34,388 nt of DNA from a virus. Position 1 is the first letter of the stretch. The number at the start of each line of letters is the position of its first letter. Below, piece by piece: positions 6,729-15,247 of the stretch. The DNA is taken from positions 1 to 34,388 of IMG/VR virus record IMGVR_UViG_3300029258_001641. One strand, 5' to 3'. A program made the translations under genes and the position numbers. The notes below the pieces were generated by a model that saw nothing but the letters and a program-made list of their open reading frames with translations, had not been told where the DNA came from and did no database searches.

Positions 6729-7007
6729 ATGCCTAAAAAAAACTTTTGGGCGGCGATGGTTTCCGGCTTAAAGCGTGAATGTCCGGAAAGGGATCCCGGG
6801 GCGTTTGTTTCCGGCTGCTGCGGGGCCGAAATCAATTATTTTTCCAGGGGGCCCGGGTCGATGTCCGGGCCCTCGGATCCGGTCGCCTATTGTTCGCTTT
6901 GTGATCGCCGCTGCAGAAAAATCTGGCTGACGGTCGATGAAATCCGCGCCATGGAATCCGGCGAAAAATCTTTTTCGGATATCCTGAACGATTCCGATCT
7001 CTTTTGA
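6729..7007 (+). CDS. Cys-rich, probable zinc-binding protein, 92 aa
   Basis: The frame starts at ATG 6729, directly after the previous stop. It contains SGCCGAEI (about residues 28-35) and YCSLCDRRCRKIW (about 54-66). Two Cys pairs separated by about 24 residues form a plausible zinc ribbon similar to small ribbon domains that read CCGAx...CxxC. The C-terminal part is acidic and helical. Likely a small regulator or adaptor; no enzyme motif is seen. Confidence 0.55.
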   Translation: MPKKNFWAAMVSGLKRECPERDPGAFVSGCCGAEINYFSRGPGSMSGPSDPVAYCSLCDRRCRKIWLTVDEIRAMESGEKSFSDILNDSDLF

Positions 7008-7085
7008 TCGATTCCATGCGGGCGCCGGCGCTTCCATCAAATCCCCCTTTTTGCTTATTTTCCCAGCCGGCGCCCGCTTTTCTCC

Positions 7086-7180
7086 TTTGTCGAAACCGGC
7101 CCGCCCGGGCCGGTCCTCCGGACCTGACCGCCCGGGGCTGATGAGACAGGTCAAAACCTTTTCTCTGGAGGATGTCGTGA
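7086..7180 (+). repeat. Leader element, copy C (95 bp, identical to copy B)
   Basis: This is an exact 95-base match to 6252-6346, again placed so that its last bases supply GGAGG, a five-base spacer and GTG of the next gene. No -10/-35 pair is seen inside it, so a role at the RNA level or as a recombination target is favoured over a promoter. Confidence 0.9.
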
Positions 7181-7425
7181 ATAAGAAAAAAACCTATTTG
7201 CTGCTGTGTCATGTTTGCGGGCGGCCCTTTCGCCTGAAATCGGATTTTCTATCTGTTAGTTCCGTTCATATCCGCCGCCGCGGCGTGCTTCGAAGTTACG
7301 GCCTGGGGACCTGTAACATGGCCGACGTTCACGCTGGGCGGCCTGGGACCCATTCCCAGGATGAAATCGAGGCGTCGTTTTGGGGCGGTCCGTCGGCGGA
7401 TCTTTTTGCCTTGTATACGAAATAG
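7177..7425 (+). CDS. Small CxxC protein, 82 aa, GTG start
   Basis: Translation from GTG 7177 is supported by the leader element Shine-Dalgarno. A longer frame opens at 7051, but its first 42 codons are the leader element and intergenic DNA. The protein starts MNKKKTYLLLCHVCGRPF. CHVC at residues 11-14, together with a later GTCNMADVHAG, suggests a metal-binding knuckle. The N-terminal stretch is hydrophobic but short, so not a clear membrane helix. Function unknown. Confidence 0.55.
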   Translation: MNKKKTYLLLCHVCGRPFRLKSDFLSVSSVHIRRRGVLRSYGLGTCNMADVHAGRPGTHSQDEIEASFWGGPSADLFALYTK

Positions 7426-7434
7426 GGAGGCGTC

Positions 7435-7914
7435 ATGAATCCTCAAAAAGTTTATGCGATTTCGAGAGAAAAAAAAGGCGTCCGGGCGACCGTCCGGATG
7501 ACCATCCCCCCCGCCGGCCGCGGCTCGATGCCGCTGCCGCTCCATCATGTCGTCCGGCATTCCCCGGATGGCTTCAATTTCGGATATTCTGGATCCGGGC
7601 CGTCGGACCTGGCGCTTTCGATCCTGTGGGATTGCTTCGGGAAAATCGTTGCGGAAGAGTTTTACGTCGATTTCCGCGACCATTTCCTCAAGCCGATCGC
7701 CGACGACATCAAGGCGTTTTCCATCACTCAATCGGAGATCGAAAATTGGATCGCCCCCATGGGCGCCCGCCTCTTAAAGCTCGCTGAAAGGGCTCGGGAG
7801 AATTCGCTGATCGATGCCCAGATCCCAGATGACGCCTGGGAAATCATATCCGCGGCCATCAAGCCGGACGCCGTCTTCGATCCGGACGCTCCGGCCGGCC
7901 GCCGGTTTTCCTGA
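7435..7914 (+). CDS. DUF6166-like phage protein
   Basis: This 159-residue protein has the core HSPDGFNFGYSGSGPSDLALSIL at about residues 41-63, followed by YVDFRDHFLKPIADD at about 81-95. That is the characteristic pattern of DUF6166: a 'sP.GF.wGY.GSGP.dLAlaiL' stretch, then an aromatic 'F...i..' segment. The family is widespread in phages and mobile elements and has no established function. GGGAGG precedes the ATG. It is the last gene of the plus-strand block, followed by a terminator. Residues after about 95 form a helical extension. Confidence 0.7.
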   Translation: MNPQKVYAISREKKGVRATVRMTIPPAGRGSMPLPLHHVVRHSPDGFNFGYSGSGPSDLALSILWDCFGKIVAEEFYVDFRDHFLKPIADDIKAFSITQSEIENWIAPMGARLLKLAERARENSLIDAQIPDDAWEIISAAIKPDAVFDPDAPAGRRFS

Positions 7915-7937
7915 CCCGGTTTCGACCTCCAGAATAT

Positions 7938-7977
7938 GGCCCGGTGCTGGCTTCGGCTGGCCCGGGCCTTTTTTTTT
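7938..7977 (+). terminator. Intrinsic terminator closing the plus-strand block
   Basis: GGCCCGG (7938-7944) pairs with CCGGGCC (7962-7968) and is followed by nine T residues (7969-7977). It lies 24 bases after the DUF6166-like stop, at the convergent junction with the tail operon. Confidence 0.8.
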
Positions 7978-8006
7978 GTGAACAAGCCCAATCGGAAAGT
8001 GTTCAC
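7978..8006. repeat. Perfect 7-bp inverted repeat
   Basis: GTGAACA (7978-7984) and TGTTCAC (8000-8006) flank 15 bases in the convergent intergenic gap. It could be a protein-binding site or a hairpin. No U-run follows on the minus strand, so a terminator for the tail operon is not evident here. Confidence 0.4.
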
Positions 8007-8058
8007 AGATTTTCCGTGCAAAATCGCGCTGGTAGAAAGCGGCCCCCCCCCCCTGGGG

Positions 8059-8496
8059 TCAAACCGCCACCGTCAATTTTTGGTGCCAGTAGGAAACGCC
8101 ATCGGAAACGATAAGCCAGGCCTGTCCGCCGGATCCGCCGTCAAACAAAACGACGATGCATCCGTCCCCCAGGGCTGCCGGGGACGTGAAAATCGCGTCC
8201 AGCTCCGCATCGGTCGGCGGATCCGAAACCGCGCCAGAGTACGGGCCCAGGATAACGCCGGAAAAAATCGGAATCACGTCATGGGATGCCGTGGCCTGCA
8301 GGATCTCGTCCCAGGCCTGGGAGTCCGCCCGGCGGTGGTGTAATTTTTCGTCGTCGGAATCGGAAACGATCATCCCCGGCTGCGGATCGGAAAGGTTGTC
8401 CTTCGGATCGCTCTGCCGGTTGTGGTTCTTGTCTTCGTTCCCGTCCTGATAGGTGTATTTTTGATCCCTGGTGTAATCTGTCCCGTTTTCGCTCAT
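8059..8496 (-). CDS. Putative tail-tip or fibre-associated protein, 145 aa
   Basis: This is the last gene of the long minus operon. It starts at ATG 8496 after GAGGGGGTG. The N-terminal 45 residues are hydrophilic and Asp/Asn/Lys-rich (KYTYQDGNEDKNHNRQ). The second half is beta-rich (PIFSGVILGPYSGAVSD, GCIVVLFDGG, AWLIVSDGVSYW), like a small receptor-binding or virion-surface domain. It follows the large hub gene by 11 bases, which supports a structural role at the tail tip. No family name is recognised. Confidence 0.5.
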   Translation of the reverse strand: MSENGTDYTRDQKYTYQDGNEDKNHNRQSDPKDNLSDPQPGMIVSDSDDEKLHHRRADSQAWDEILQATASHDVIPIFSGVILGPYSGAVSDPPTDAELDAIFTSPAALGDGCIVVLFDGGSGGQAWLIVSDGVSYWHQKLTVAV

Positions 8497-8507
8497 TGGT
8501 CACCCCC

Positions 8508-11309
8508 TCACGTTTCCCGATCGCATAATTTTTTTCCGGGATCGTTGTTTAAAAACCGCCCGGTTCCCCGGTCGCATAAAAACCCATATTTTCGCTGCTC
8601 GTTTGATGCGGCGGAGTATGTCGCCGGCAGGCTGTCCCGGTCGCCAAAAATAAAACATTGGCCGGCCAGCCATTGAAGGTCCGCGGCGATGATCTGCATG
8701 GAAAAATCATCGAAATTATAGGCGATCGATTTGATATAATAATATCGACCCTTTTCTCCGGTCCCGTCCCCGGAAAGCCCAAAAGGATTTTGAAATTTAA
8801 AAACCGTCGCCAGGTCAAGGTCCTCTATAAATCGGATCGGAAGCGAAAATTCGATTTCGTGCCGGCCATATGCCAGCTCCTGCAGGATCTCGGCGATTCT
8901 CTGGTCGACCAGGTCGGCGGAATCAGTCCAGGGAAAATAAAGGCCGCCCTGGATCTCGATCCGCCGGCCAAAATCTTCGACGGATGCGGCGTCCTCCCCT
9001 TCGGCCGTGCCGGCGTAAAAATTCGCCTGCGGGTAAAGGTCATATCGGGCGACCGCATAATTGACGGCGTCGCCCAGATTAAACCGCCGGGTCGCCATTG
9101 AAATACAGTCGATCTGCTGCCAGATCGTCAATTCAGCCGTTAGGGTTTCCCGGTCGATCCGGCGGATCGTGATCCGGCCGTCCCGGTCCCGCCATAACTT
9201 GGCCCCAATCGTAAAAATCAATTCCTGGATGATCTCCGCCGCCGCCCTCTGTTCCTGGATGGCCAGGCGCCCGGCCGCATCCCAGCCCAGGTCTTCCATT
9301 TGGTCGGCCAGGTCGTCGAAAGAGTCCGTATCAATCAACTCGATGGGGATCTGCTGGGTGATGGCCAGAAAAAATTCGATGATCCGGGCCGGGTTTCGGA
9401 TGTATCCGTCCGCATGATTCCAGCCGGCAAACATATACCCCTTACAATTAAAAGTAATTTTGTTGTCGCCCTGGTCGGCGTTAAAATTGATATACGTCCG
9501 GCCGCCGTCTTCGTAGGTAATAGTGTAATCGTTTCCGGCGCCCTCTGTTTTCTCGACTCCGGCGCTGTATACCTCGAGCATTTCAGCCGCTGATCCCCCC
9601 AGGGCCAGATATTTATTATTGGCCGTGTCGATATAAAGCGCCTCGAGCGCTCCCGGCGCCTCCCCGGTGTGCTGATTTAGGCCCAGGGCGATCGGGAATC
9701 CGCGGCCGCGGGCGGAATCATGAATATTGGGGAATTCGTCTTCTGTGGCGACCTCGGCCGGCGCCGGCTGGCTCATATATTTATTCAAAACATCCCGCAG
9801 CCGGACGGGGAATTCCGGGCCGGCGATATCGTGATCGTCGACGATCATCGTAAAAAGCGTACTTTTTTCCGCTTCCGCGCCATGCCTCCAGGCTGCATAT
9901 AGAGTCATCAGCTGGTTTTTCAGAATATACGAAAAAAGCCGCGTTGAAAAATAATTATCCGTATTCTGCAGGGTAGGGGATAGGTCTGACATCGAATAAA
10001 GCCCGGTTTCGTCATCGAAAGCCCGGGTCAGGGTCCCCCAGGATAAAACAAAGCCGTCATAAAAAACGCCCCCGCCCCTGACGTCGATCTTGGCATAATG
10101 ATCCGACAAAAACTCCCCGTTGTAAAATTTCCAATCGGAAAGAATAATCGGCGGCTCGTCGGGGACCTCGTCTTCGGCGCCGGCGCCGACCCGCAAAACG
10201 AACCGCTCCCCAGGATAGGCCCGGCCGTCGGCGGCGGCCCGGAAATCGCCGGCATATCCTTCCCCATATTCCGCGCCGTGCTTAGAATCCCAAACGGATA
10301 CTTTGATTTCGTATGATCCATCCGGAAGAGCCGGAAGCGTCGCTGTAGCTTGATTATTGGAATCGACGGTAAAATCAATCCCATTGACAAGAGTAAAAGT
10401 CCCCTGCCCTTGCTGGCCGATAAAATAAATCCTGTATAACGTATGCTGGAAATTAACAGAGTTATTATGGGCATAGGCCCATATATCCGCATTAGGAATG
10501 TCGAAAGCATGCCCGTAAAAAATAACCTGGGTTCCTGCCGGGTTTGATGGGGCGGAATAGCGGGAAAGGGAATTTATTACAGCGTTCCAATAATAAATAC
10601 GAATCTTGTTTAATTTCGCGGAAATCGAAAACATGTCGCCGTTATTAATTCCGACCGTCGGGTCGAATGAATATATTTTAAAAACCCCGCCATATTTATA
10701 AAAATCGTCTCTGTTTAAATCCGTGGTTAATCCCCCCCATGTATTCCAAGAGTACGTATACATCATTACTTCGAATGCATCGGACGGAAATGGAAATTGA
10801 TGCGTTCCAGCCGGGTCTTCTACGGAATAAGCGGACATTGATGCGGTTGAGGTGTCCGGCTCATAATTCGGCCAATCGTTTACCCCATCATAATATTTCC
10901 CAACAACTGAATCAACGTTCCAATATGGGCGGGATCCGGCGACTCCCGCCGGGTCTTCCATAAATGAATACCACAGCGAAAACCAATTATACGGTTTCGT
11001 GTTATCCTCGACCCCGACGGTTGAATAAAGTCCTACGGTCAGGGGCCGGTCAAGACCCTCGGGGAATTCGAATTTATCCGGATTAATCGTAAATAAACAA
11101 AATTCGTACATCCGATTATTGGGCGCGACCCCTATTGAATCGAGCCCCGCTAACAATCGGATGTTTTCCGACCGGTCTTCCGTCATGTCGGCTTTAGTTA
11201 GGCTGCCCCATAGATACTCTCCATATGCGGACAGCCGGACCGCTTGAATATCGAAAAAATCGCGATAGACAGGGCCGGTTGTTTTTCCCCATAGGGTCGT
11301 ATCGGACAT
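8508..11309 (-). CDS. Large tail-tip / J-like hub protein, 933 aa
   Basis: The first 550 residues are beta-rich with many aromatic residues and include a probable Ig-like insertion (about residues 300-380, GSYEIKVSVWDSK). The last third (about 650-900) has RAAAEIIQELIFTIGAKLWRD, GRITIRRIDRETLTAEL and GDAVNYAVARYDL. These recall the tip attachment protein J/baseplate-hub region found in siphophage tails. RIAEILQELAYGRHEIEFSLP and the final DFSMQIIAADLQW follow the same pattern. It is the terminal large tail gene, so a host-contacting hub is likely. The J-like call is from pattern and order, with no enzymatic motif seen. Confidence 0.6.
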   Translation of the reverse strand: MSDTTLWGKTTGPVYRDFFDIQAVRLSAYGEYLWGSLTKADMTEDRSENIRLLAGLDSIGVAPNNRMYEFCLFTINPDKFEFPEGLDRPLTVGLYSTVGVEDNTKPYNWFSLWYSFMEDPAGVAGSRPYWNVDSVVGKYYDGVNDWPNYEPDTSTASMSAYSVEDPAGTHQFPFPSDAFEVMMYTYSWNTWGGLTTDLNRDDFYKYGGVFKIYSFDPTVGINNGDMFSISAKLNKIRIYYWNAVINSLSRYSAPSNPAGTQVIFYGHAFDIPNADIWAYAHNNSVNFQHTLYRIYFIGQQGQGTFTLVNGIDFTVDSNNQATATLPALPDGSYEIKVSVWDSKHGAEYGEGYAGDFRAAADGRAYPGERFVLRVGAGAEDEVPDEPPIILSDWKFYNGEFLSDHYAKIDVRGGGVFYDGFVLSWGTLTRAFDDETGLYSMSDLSPTLQNTDNYFSTRLFSYILKNQLMTLYAAWRHGAEAEKSTLFTMIVDDHDIAGPEFPVRLRDVLNKYMSQPAPAEVATEDEFPNIHDSARGRGFPIALGLNQHTGEAPGALEALYIDTANNKYLALGGSAAEMLEVYSAGVEKTEGAGNDYTITYEDGGRTYINFNADQGDNKITFNCKGYMFAGWNHADGYIRNPARIIEFFLAITQQIPIELIDTDSFDDLADQMEDLGWDAAGRLAIQEQRAAAEIIQELIFTIGAKLWRDRDGRITIRRIDRETLTAELTIWQQIDCISMATRRFNLGDAVNYAVARYDLYPQANFYAGTAEGEDAASVEDFGRRIEIQGGLYFPWTDSADLVDQRIAEILQELAYGRHEIEFSLPIRFIEDLDLATVFKFQNPFGLSGDGTGEKGRYYYIKSIAYNFDDFSMQIIAADLQWLAGQCFIFGDRDSLPATYSAASNEQRKYGFLCDRGTGRFLNNDPGKKLCDRET

Positions 11310-11312
11310 GAT

Positions 11313-11708
11313 TTATTTCCCTTTCGGGATTTTCATTTCAGGATCTTTCAGATCTGGGTCCAGGATTTTTTTGATCTCCGTAAAAATCCGGACGGACGGA
11401 AACGCCCGATTAATCCGCTGTACGATCTCGACCGCCTCCGCATTGGTCAACTCAATCTCCTCGCCGGCGCCATAAATCCGATCGGCCAACTTGCCGCGGC
11501 GCCATTTGTCCTCGGCGTCCGGCTCTCCTCTCTGCTCATCGTCGAAAGTCGCCGCGACCGCGGCCCCGATCGCTTGATGTAGAGTCAAGGCCCGCTCTTT
11601 GATCTTCGGGCGCCCGTCTGGGCCCGGATCCCCTCGATCAGGATAATTCTCCATGATGGGGAATCCTTCGTAATCAGTCAAAACCATGTCGATATTTCCT
11701 ATTTTCAT
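11313..11708 (-). CDS. Small tail-module protein, 131 aa
   Basis: The ATG at 11708 overlaps the fibre stop as ATGA, and its stop lies three bases from the hub start. The protein opens MKIGNIDMVLTDYEGFPIM. It contains a central helix ALTLHQAIGAAVAATFDDE and a later one, TNAEAVEIVQRINRAF, in a mainly acidic sequence. The length and position fit small accessory proteins that sit between fibre and hub genes in siphophages. Function unknown. Confidence 0.55.
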   Translation of the reverse strand: MKIGNIDMVLTDYEGFPIMENYPDRGDPGPDGRPKIKERALTLHQAIGAAVAATFDDEQRGEPDAEDKWRRGKLADRIYGAGEEIELTNAEAVEIVQRINRAFPSVRIFTEIKKILDPDLKDPEMKIPKGK

Positions 11709-14392
11709 GCCGGTGCCCCCAATCTTTTGATTTTATCTGTTAAGCCCCGGACCTGCTGCCGCAGGGCCTGGTTTTCCTCGTAAATCTGATGAATCGCGCC
11801 GAATGTCAACATTGATGTCCGCTTGACGGGAAACATCCCACCAGGGCTTAATATCCCAATTTTCCGCATCTTGGCCGCGGAGTATTTCTCGACTTCGCGC
11901 CATCGGCCGGACATGACCCGGGCCAGATCGGCGCATAAAACCGGATCATCGAAGTCGTCCCATGCATTTTCATTCAGGGCCGTATCAAGATACAAGTCCC
12001 CATCCTGGCAAAAAATCGCTTTCGTCCGGCCGGCCCCGGATTCTTGACAGCGGAGAGTCCATAAATTTCCGTTCGCGGTTACATTCGTCACTCCGGTTCC
12101 GGAGATCAGATAGACCATGTTATCGATCGCCCCGACGGACGTTGATCCCTGGGCTGTTCCGAATGAAGAAACGAAAGCCATCATTCTAAAACCATATCTG
12201 TACTCTGAGAATCCCCGGAAATCAACCCCCCCCTGATTTCCATCTATTTTTTTAAAGACCCCGTATGAATCGGTTTCGGCGTATGTCGTACAGCCATGGG
12301 CAATATCCGAGGATTTAAAAGTAAAAATCTCGTCGTCGTTCGACCCCTGATTTATCGTCAACCCGATTGTCATGTCGGCGTTCGATGTGTCGTTTATATA
12401 AACCGTATCGGAAAATATCGCCCCGCCTTTTTGCCAGGAATCCCCGTCCTCATCGATCAAATAGAGCGTTGACCAGCTTCCCCCGTTGTCCAGAGTCCGG
12501 ACCCCGAAAACATTCATGTCTGCCGGGGCGTTAGAATATCCCGTCCCGGATGAATAAAGCCCGTGAATCATGACGGGGGCATAACTTGCGGACGTTTTTC
12601 CGGTGTATGATTTCCGACTGATCCCGGCTAAGTCAAGAGCAAAACTCGAGGACGCGCCGCTCTCTAAAAATCCGGCGACAGAAAGCCCTCCGTAACTTGA
12701 ATCCTGAATTTTTAAATATCCGTAAGTATCGGTTTCGGTTATCGTCGTCATTCCGTGGGCGATTCCTGTTTTTTTAAAAGAAATCGCCTCCGTTGAATAA
12801 GTCAACTGGTTAATCGTAATGCCAATGTTTTGATTCGTGTTCGTGTTTTCATTCAAAAAAATTCTGGACGCCGATCCGAAATTATACCAAGCCCCGTCCT
12901 CCGATATTAATTGCAGCGTTGTCCAGGCGCCGGCATTGGAATATGTCCGGACGGCGAAAATATTTTGCCCAGAATTCGCGGCGGCAGCCGATGATCCGGT
13001 CCCTGTATATTTGATCCCGTAAACCGTTACCATCCCCTCTTGATTTATATCGTGAGTCGTCAAGGTCTGTCCGGATTTCGCGGAAAACCCAAGAGTATAA
13101 TTTGACATCAATGCTTCAGAGTATCCCGTGATTTCCGCTCCTCCGTAATTATTCTTTCTGACAAAAGTCATGAAAGAATCAGTCTCCGTTTGTGCTGTAA
13201 ATCCATGCGCGACAGTCGAAGATTTTAGAGTAAGGATTTCATCCGAATTAGCGGCTTGATTGATCGTCAACCCGATTGTCATGTCGGAATTCGAGGAGTC
13301 CCCGATAAAGAAAGCTCCGCCCGTTCCCCATCTTCCGCGCTCCGTGGAATTTGTCCAGTAAACGATTGGAACGGATCTCGTCGTGAGGATGTCGAATTGG
13401 CCGCCGTTTGTCCTTGTCCCAATCCATTTTCGGGCTCCGGCGGCGAGGCCTCCGATTGTAATGTCTCCCCCGTCCGTATGGACCCCGAATTCTTCGGAAG
13501 CTGCGTCATAATCCGACAGCCCGTTTACGTCCAATAAAAGGACGGGGGTTGAATCGCCGACCCCCAGTCTTCCGGATGAATCAAGCCGCATCTTCTCGGC
13601 GCCGCTCGTCATAAAAATAATCGGAAGAGCGTTGACTGTGATCAGCTCAAGCGTCCCCGGGGCCGCGTCCCTTGTAATTAACCATTTTCGGCTCCCCGTT
13701 GACTCCCCCCCTAACAAGACATCGCCGCCCCCGGTTGCCGCGCCGATCACGTCCGCAGCTGCGAAATTAGTTATTCCCCCAACATCGAGACGGATTGACG
13801 GCGTACAATTCAACCCCAAAAAATCGGCGTCTGTAAGAATTGAGGATGAGTTCTGGATGGTATTCCCGCCGGCCCCGTTCCATCGTGCGACAGCATTGTC
13901 CGTTGATGCGCCGGGCCCGGAAACCCCGCCGGGCATGTCATCATAATCGATTTTATAATGGATCCCGTCCGTCACGTCATAATAAACGAAAAAATCCCCG
14001 GAAGCCGCGCCGGCATCTTCGCCCAGGCCGTTGATGTCCAGGGTTAAATCCGTCCCGTTGATCTGGACCCCCTCCGTGGCTCGCAGCCATTCGGTCGCGC
14101 CGGCCCCGTCGTCCCAGAAAACGACCCGGTCCGCGCCGGGATCCGCCAGGTCCTCGATCCCCAGCATGTCAACCGAAATAGTCACGTTCCCGCCGGCGCC
14201 GCCGTCGGCGACGTTGATCCCGTCCCCGTCAGCCAGGACCCGTTCCTGGGTCAGGTCGCCGTCAAGCGCCAGGGTTATGTATTGGGCATCGTCTGGGGCC
14301 CCGCCGCCCCCGCCGCCGCCGGCGGACGGAAGCCGGATCTCAATAGACAAAATTTGCTTGTTGATCTTCCGGATTTCGTCGGCGATATTCAT
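11705..14392 (-). CDS. Tail fibre / receptor-binding protein with internal repeats, 895 aa
   Basis: The start at 14392 forms an ATGA overlap with the preceding stop; an in-frame ATG at 14461 would overlap that gene by 73 bases. The protein begins with a helix, then a Gly run (about residues 31-37), then a long beta-rich repetitive body. Modules begin with G(L/I)TINQ and a conserved AHG(F/M/C)T...TD(S/T) segment, and occur three times in the middle and C-terminal half. The last 40 residues are a likely coiled coil (YEENQALRQQVRGLTDKIK) after LTFGAIHQI, as in self-trimerising fibre ends. It probably contacts the host surface. No S74 catalytic Ser-Lys pair was confirmed. Confidence 0.65.
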   Translation of the reverse strand: MNIADEIRKINKQILSIEIRLPSAGGGGGGGAPDDAQYITLALDGDLTQERVLADGDGINVADGGAGGNVTISVDMLGIEDLADPGADRVVFWDDGAGATEWLRATEGVQINGTDLTLDINGLGEDAGAASGDFFVYYDVTDGIHYKIDYDDMPGGVSGPGASTDNAVARWNGAGGNTIQNSSSILTDADFLGLNCTPSIRLDVGGITNFAAADVIGAATGGGDVLLGGESTGSRKWLITRDAAPGTLELITVNALPIIFMTSGAEKMRLDSSGRLGVGDSTPVLLLDVNGLSDYDAASEEFGVHTDGGDITIGGLAAGARKWIGTRTNGGQFDILTTRSVPIVYWTNSTERGRWGTGGAFFIGDSSNSDMTIGLTINQAANSDEILTLKSSTVAHGFTAQTETDSFMTFVRKNNYGGAEITGYSEALMSNYTLGFSAKSGQTLTTHDINQEGMVTVYGIKYTGTGSSAAAANSGQNIFAVRTYSNAGAWTTLQLISEDGAWYNFGSASRIFLNENTNTNQNIGITINQLTYSTEAISFKKTGIAHGMTTITETDTYGYLKIQDSSYGGLSVAGFLESGASSSFALDLAGISRKSYTGKTSASYAPVMIHGLYSSGTGYSNAPADMNVFGVRTLDNGGSWSTLYLIDEDGDSWQKGGAIFSDTVYINDTSNADMTIGLTINQGSNDDEIFTFKSSDIAHGCTTYAETDSYGVFKKIDGNQGGVDFRGFSEYRYGFRMMAFVSSFGTAQGSTSVGAIDNMVYLISGTGVTNVTANGNLWTLRCQESGAGRTKAIFCQDGDLYLDTALNENAWDDFDDPVLCADLARVMSGRWREVEKYSAAKMRKIGILSPGGMFPVKRTSMLTFGAIHQIYEENQALRQQVRGLTDKIKRLGAPA

Positions 14393-15234
14393 AAAAGCCT
14401 GATCCCCTTCGAAAGCGTTTTTAATGGCATCGTCCAGGTTCTTAATTCGTCCGTGGGGCAATAGGGCCCGCGTTCGGCAAAATCGGAATCCTTGTCGATC
14501 ATGACGTAATAGCAGAATTTCAAGGCGTCGTCTGGAACGATGATAAATTTCCCGCCGGAATTCTCAACGGCCAGCAGAAAGGTCTGAATCTCGTCCTGGA
14601 CGGTTGGATCTCCGACGTTGACAAAAGTCAGGTCCAGGCGTTCGGAGTCGGCCAGCTTGACGGGCCAGTCCATCCCGTAATCAGTCCGTTTGTTCCCCCT
14701 GTAGAAAGCCGGTCCATCCGCCCGGCCCGGCTGCAGGTGTACTCCGGCGCCGAATGATTGAACCAGACCCAGGACCAGCTCCCCGACTTCGATGAATCCG
14801 TCCCCGTTGTTTTCGTCTATGAAATCAAATCGGATCGATGGGTAGGTCTGATCCGTGATCCGATATAAATCATTCCGGTTGGTGATCATCCGGGGTTTTA
14901 GGTCGATCTCGACGTCTGGGGCGTCCCAATCGCAGGACCCGGACTCTTCGCACGGATCAGAACAAAATTTCAGGCGCAGCTCATCGTTGCCGCCGGCCAG
15001 GGCCGTCAGGTTGTGATTAAAGATTCCGGCGAAAGTGACCCGCTCCCCGCCGGAAACCGTCGATTCAATGCAAATCCATTCCGGATCCCCGGCGGACCCG
15101 ACCCCAGTAAATCGAAACGGCTTTGATGGCCTCTTGTTGTATAAAAATTCCTTGACGTATAGATCATCCTCGCTGCTGGTACAGCAAAGCGTTGTTTCAT
15201 CAATAATATTTTCAATCAAGTATCTGACGGCCAT
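14389..15234 (-). CDS. Putative distal tail (Dit-like) protein, 281 aa
   Basis: This beta-rich protein lies directly after the tape measure, the usual place of the distal tail protein. It begins MAVRYLIENIIDETTLCCTS, and its middle contains PSIRFDFIDENNGDGFIEVGELVLG, an acidic loop resembling a Ca2+-binding EF-like loop (DENNGDGFIEVGE). Later segments are RLDLTFVNVGDPTVQDEI and KFIIVPDDALKFCYYVM. GAGGAG precedes the ATG. Unusually many Cys residues lie in the first half. The Dit call rests on position and fold style. Confidence 0.5.
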   Translation of the reverse strand: MAVRYLIENIIDETTLCCTSSEDDLYVKEFLYNKRPSKPFRFTGVGSAGDPEWICIESTVSGGERVTFAGIFNHNLTALAGGNDELRLKFCSDPCEESGSCDWDAPDVEIDLKPRMITNRNDLYRITDQTYPSIRFDFIDENNGDGFIEVGELVLGLVQSFGAGVHLQPGRADGPAFYRGNKRTDYGMDWPVKLADSERLDLTFVNVGDPTVQDEIQTFLLAVENSGGKFIIVPDDALKFCYYVMIDKDSDFAERGPYCPTDELRTWTMPLKTLSKGIRLL

Positions 15235-15247
15235 GGCCTTTTCTCCT

